A model generated the notes under the pieces. The model was given only the letters and a program-made list of their open reading frames with translations, was not told the DNA's origin and did not search any database. The position numbers and the translations under genes were made by a program. Source: DATKEJ01 sp963768715 (lineage in GTDB: Bacteria; Bacteroidota; Rhodothermia; Rhodothermales; DATKEJ01). Taken from it: a stretch of 64,000 nt of DNA. The stretch spans positions 294,990-358,989 of the forward strand of contig CAVYJC010000004.1 of NCBI GenBank assembly GCA_963768715.1, written 5' to 3'. Shown piece by piece: positions 61,421 through 64,000 of the stretch; within the stretch, counting starts at the first letter, position 1; each line of letters starts with the position of its first letter.

Positions 61421-61841
61421 ACAAGGCCTGCAGCTCCGTCGCCTCCTTCCCACCAAGTGTGTAAGGTTCTCCATCTACCTCAAACAACAGACCTGTCTGG
61501 GGCGAACAAAGATCTCTGCTAAAAGGATGAGACATTTACTTAGTAAGGCCTTGGACCACCTCTCAATAAATTGTTCTTGTCAGTGGTCAACTTACTCCTT
61601 GCCTAATGGTTGTTGTGCAATTTGGAGAGTGAAGCCCTCCTTAGGTAAAGAATTTTCAGGTTTGGTTTCTCTTGCGCACGTGCTCGACCTCTCAAACAAT
61701 CCTTTTTTCTCAACGGGTGGCGTGCTTTCCGTTCCGGCTCCGCGTGTTAGGGTATGAGACTCTTATTAGCAATCATACTCGAACGTCTGGCAGTCAGTCT
61801 ATTCTATTTGATCCTATGGCTCAGGTTTGCGGTTGCGAGGC
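61421..61841. other. Gene-poor stretch between the kinase remnant and the AAA ATPase
   Basis: About 420 bp, more AT-rich than the core chromosome. No reading frame shows family signal. A short hydrophobic frame at 61754-61984 overlaps the ATPase gene on the other strand and looks spurious. Confidence 0.35.
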
Positions 61842-63140
61842 TTAGGCGATTGGGAAGTTCTGCAGGTGTGTTGTTAGGTCGTCGTAGTAATTCACCGGCA
61901 CCTCCGGCTTCTTTCCTGCCCCATGTTCACGATTCACGGTATCTAAGGGGTCGTGAAGTCGTGAAGATTGATTTCCAGAGGTAGGAGCGACTCCGCCGTG
62001 CTCAATGTTCACGATCTTATCGCTGTTCTTCAGGACCGTGAAATGGTTCTGCACGGTCCTTTTCTTTATCGACTGACTGTGATCTTCACGCCACTGAACG
62101 ACGTCCTCCGCCGTCACGGACAGCCCGCCGTTCTCCTCGTATAACTCGTGAACCGCAAGCAGTGTCACGTCGATAGTCTTCATGTTCGAGAGTGCTCCTG
62201 CCATCGCCTCGTGCGTCAGACCGATTCTCTCGAAGACAACGGCATCGCCTGTCTTGTCGAAATCCATCTTGTAGCACAGAAGGTCCGCCGGTGCACCGAA
62301 GTTGGACTTATTGCAATTGAGCATAAGCCCTCCGCCGTCGGTCTTCGTGAGGGAAAAGACGGACCGGGCAATGTTGCGTTTGAAGACGCTGCCGAACGGT
62401 CGAGCGTTTGACTGGTTGCCGCTCGCCGCGTTGCCGGAAATGTGGTCAATTACCAACAGTGTTCCCCATTCTCTGAACCTGCGCATGGTCGAAACAATGT
62501 CCCTGGCGGACGAAACGTCAGCGCCGATGCACCCGATTGTCAGGCTGTCCAGAATTACCAGATCCGCCTCCGCCTCCACAATCTTGGCAAGAATCTCTTC
62601 GTGACCTTCATCGGTTGAAAGTGAGCCGGAAGGTCGATAGTAGTTGAAGCGGCCCGCAAGTCGCGGATCGTGCTGCGTGATTCCCATTCCGCGCATGACC
62701 CTGGCGACTCGTCTCTTCTGTTCGTCAGCATCGAGTTCGTAATCGACGTAGAGTACGCGGCGCTTCTCAACAGGCAAGCCCAGAAAGTCGACGCCGAGCG
62801 CCAGGCTTACGCCAAGTCGGATCGCGAAGTAGGACTTGCCGATACCGCCATCTGCCGCCAGCATCGTGACGTATCCGTCAGGGATGAATCTCGGAACGGT
62901 CCAAGCGAGCGGCTCAGGCTCCTTGAAGCCCCATAGTGGAACCAGGGGATTGCTGAGGATTCGGTATTCGAGTTCGATCTCCTCTTCGACGTCGAGGAAG
63001 TAAACCGGGCTCACCGGTTCAGCGAACATTGGAGGACCGTCGTAGCCGTCGGGACTTTCCGTTCGGGCTCCTGAAGCCTTGCGCGGAAGTTCGCCTTTTC
63101 TGCCCGATGCCGCCTCCCATTTGGTAGGAGCGTCAGGCAT
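61842..63140 (-). CDS. RepA-like AAA ATPase (DnaB/RecA fold)
   Basis: 432 residues. Walker A is ADGGIGKSYFAIRLG near residue 93, followed by RRVLYVDYELDADEQKRRVARVM and the Walker B strand DLVILDSLTIGC. LVIDHISGNA is the sensor-like strand. This is the AAA_25/RepA hexameric helicase-type family found on plasmids and integrative elements, where it helps start replication or excision. The C-terminal third looks like a helical DNA-binding extension. It follows an HTH gene by 3 bp. Confidence 0.85.
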   Translation of the reverse strand: MPDAPTKWEAASGRKGELPRKASGARTESPDGYDGPPMFAEPVSPVYFLDVEEEIELEYRILSNPLVPLWGFKEPEPLAWTVPRFIPDGYVTMLAADGGIGKSYFAIRLGVSLALGVDFLGLPVEKRRVLYVDYELDADEQKRRVARVMRGMGITQHDPRLAGRFNYYRPSGSLSTDEGHEEILAKIVEAEADLVILDSLTIGCIGADVSSARDIVSTMRRFREWGTLLVIDHISGNAASGNQSNARPFGSVFKRNIARSVFSLTKTDGGGLMLNCNKSNFGAPADLLCYKMDFDKTGDAVVFERIGLTHEAMAGALSNMKTIDVTLLAVHELYEENGGLSVTAEDVVQWREDHSQSIKKRTVQNHFTVLKNSDKIVNIEHGGVAPTSGNQSSRLHDPLDTVNREHGAGKKPEVPVNYYDDLTTHLQNFPIA

Positions 63141-63143
63141 TGG

Positions 63144-63443
63144 TCACCCCGTCTGATCTGATTTGACCGGGACCTTCCCTTGTTCAAGCCAGGCAAGGAT
63201 TTCGTCGCGAGGAAATAGCACCGTCCGCCCTCTGCGAACGAACGGGATGTCTCCCTTACTCTTTCGGTACTCGACCGTCCTGGAACTCCAGCCTGTCAGC
63301 GACATGAGCTCCGCTTTGCTCATGTACGGGTCAGCGTTTGCTTGACGAAGTGCGGGTGGTAGACTTTCAGAGATTGCGGACCTAACGCAATCACCGACAA
63401 CCTCTTGTAGAGCCTCGATGGAGATCAGAGTGAACTGGCTCAT
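63144..63443 (-). CDS. Excisionase-type helix-turn-helix protein
   Basis: 99 residues. The C-terminal half (YMSKAELMSLTGWSSRTVEYRKSKGDIPFVRRGRTVLFPRDEILAWLEQGK) is the HTH_17/MerR-like fold of excisionases. The N-terminus is a short helix pair. It is translated just before the RepA-like gene, the common pairing on integrative elements, and may control excision or the divergent promoter. Confidence 0.85.
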   Translation of the reverse strand: MSQFTLISIEALQEVVGDCVRSAISESLPPALRQANADPYMSKAELMSLTGWSSRTVEYRKSKGDIPFVRRGRTVLFPRDEILAWLEQGKVPVKSDQTG

Positions 63444-63595
63444 GGCGTCCTCTGCTACAAACAGTTTTCAAAAACACCGGGCCGCGAGTCACCAGAAACT
63501 CAGCCCCGCCTATAGGCGTTTTTGCGTTTACAGTTTGCAGCAGCGAGTGAAAATGAACGCCTCCGCACTACACTGCCACGTTCAACTTGAATATA

Positions 63596-63614
63596 ACATT
63601 GTGTATAACAATGT
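63596..63614. promoter_or_regulatory. Palindromic operator-like site between divergent genes
   Basis: ACATTGT, a 5-nt spacer, then ACAATGT: a perfect 7-bp inverted repeat in an AT-rich promoter gap (63444-63736). It could bind the excisionase-type HTH protein or another repressor. That function is inferred. Confidence 0.5.
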
Positions 63615-63736
63615 GCAATACGACACGCAGCCAAGGGATCAGAGTTGGCTCCGATGCGCTTTGTCAAACTGTCGAGGTACGGCGATTGACGTACCTTTAA
63701 GGAAGCAACGATTCGAGACAACAGGTTGAAGAACAT

Positions 63737-64000
63737 GTGAAACGACAATCTGGACATCGAGAACTGGCGGCCAAATTGGTTGAGTGGGCCGACTCTTTTC
63801 CGTCGGTGATCCGGGAGGATCCCCGATTTGCAGTTCTGAGGAGAGCTTTGACGGAGTATCCGCCGACCTTAAACGCTGCAGCCAGTATGGCCGCAATCGT
63901 AGCCGCTAACTTCTCATCGCCACTGGCACTTCGCCGAGGATGCCAAGAAATACCTCCCTGCACTCCGACAAGCAATGGATAGTTGGACTCCTGGGAGCTA
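63737..64000 (+). CDS. Partial gene of unknown function, probably frameshifted
   Basis: The ATG at 63737 opens MKRQSGHRELAAKLVEWADSF and continues with PRFAVLRRALTEYPP. Near 63900 the convincing coding pattern moves to another frame (HFAEDAKKYLPALRQAMDSW), which is still open at the window edge. The first frame stops at 63982. The gene is therefore likely one protein with a single-base shift. No family is recognised. Confidence 0.4.

Noticed and set aside
61754..61984. Hydrophobic 76-codon plus-strand frame
   Set aside because: Overlaps the 3' end of the RepA-like gene on the other strand and shows no family pattern.

Overview
The window looks like chromosomal DNA of a member of the Rhodothermota/Bacteroidota group (relatives of Rhodothermus and Salinibacter), probably from a metagenome-assembled genome. 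The basis is the rpmB-rpmG-DUF4295 cluster, typical of Bacteroidota. C-terminal NYPNPFNPST-type sorting domains occur on secreted proteins. Most genes also lack convincing Shine-Dalgarno sequences, and there is a cobalamin-riboswitch BtuB/BtuG-like pair. The sequence is GC-rich except for a short AT-rich gap at 9.3-9.7 kb and parts of the last 7 kb.

Layout. 0-8 kb: end of pcm, a YqaA-type membrane protein, a B12 uptake pair (btuB plus a beta-propeller lipoprotein) under a cobalamin riboswitch, a membrane-anchored GAF/degenerate-GGDEF protein and a secreted DUF4412-like protein. 8-17.6 kb: core genes pgi, comEC, nusB, a metallophosphatase, ychF, a lolC/E permease (frameshifted), rpmB, rpmG and DUF4295. 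A run of DnaA-box-like 9-mers between pgi and comEC is a candidate replication origin. 17.7-24.2 kb: tRNA-Pro, tRNA-Arg and tRNA-Cys, a four-helix-bundle protein, three genes with N-terminal membrane anchors (pilin-like), small envelope proteins and a class A beta-lactamase-like lipoprotein. 24.4-29.8 kb: rnc, gcvP, a YceI protein and a SafE-like membrane protein. 30.4-38.2 kb: cbb3 oxidase structural and assembly genes ccoN-O-Q-P-G-H-I (minus strand) facing ccoS (plus strand).

38.5-56.2 kb is a surface-protein region. It holds three YadA-head/S74 endosialidase-chaperone paralogues, a nucleotidyltransferase/antitoxin-like pair, two proteins with C-terminal sorting domains (one built of fibronectin-III repeats), a glycosyltransferase, and a very large subtilisin-propeller-LRR-dockerin gene broken by many frameshifts. 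56.8-57.0 kb holds tRNA-Gly and tRNA-Val. Everything after tRNA-Val looks like a mobile island: a nucleoside-deoxyribosyltransferase-like protein, lipoproteins, decayed genes, a broken kinase, a RepA-like AAA ATPase and an excisionase-type HTH protein. The integrase is not in the window.

The most unusual feature is a set of more than 20 short arrays of imperfect 7-bp repeats of several sequence families. They fill many intergenic gaps, touch stop codons, flank most tRNAs and enter the 3' end of ccoS. One array is interrupted by a 270-bp MITE-like element with TG...CA ends, and a truncated second copy of that element lies at 56.5 kb. Several genes carry single-base frameshifts. Sequencing or assembly error cannot be separated from real decay by reading alone.
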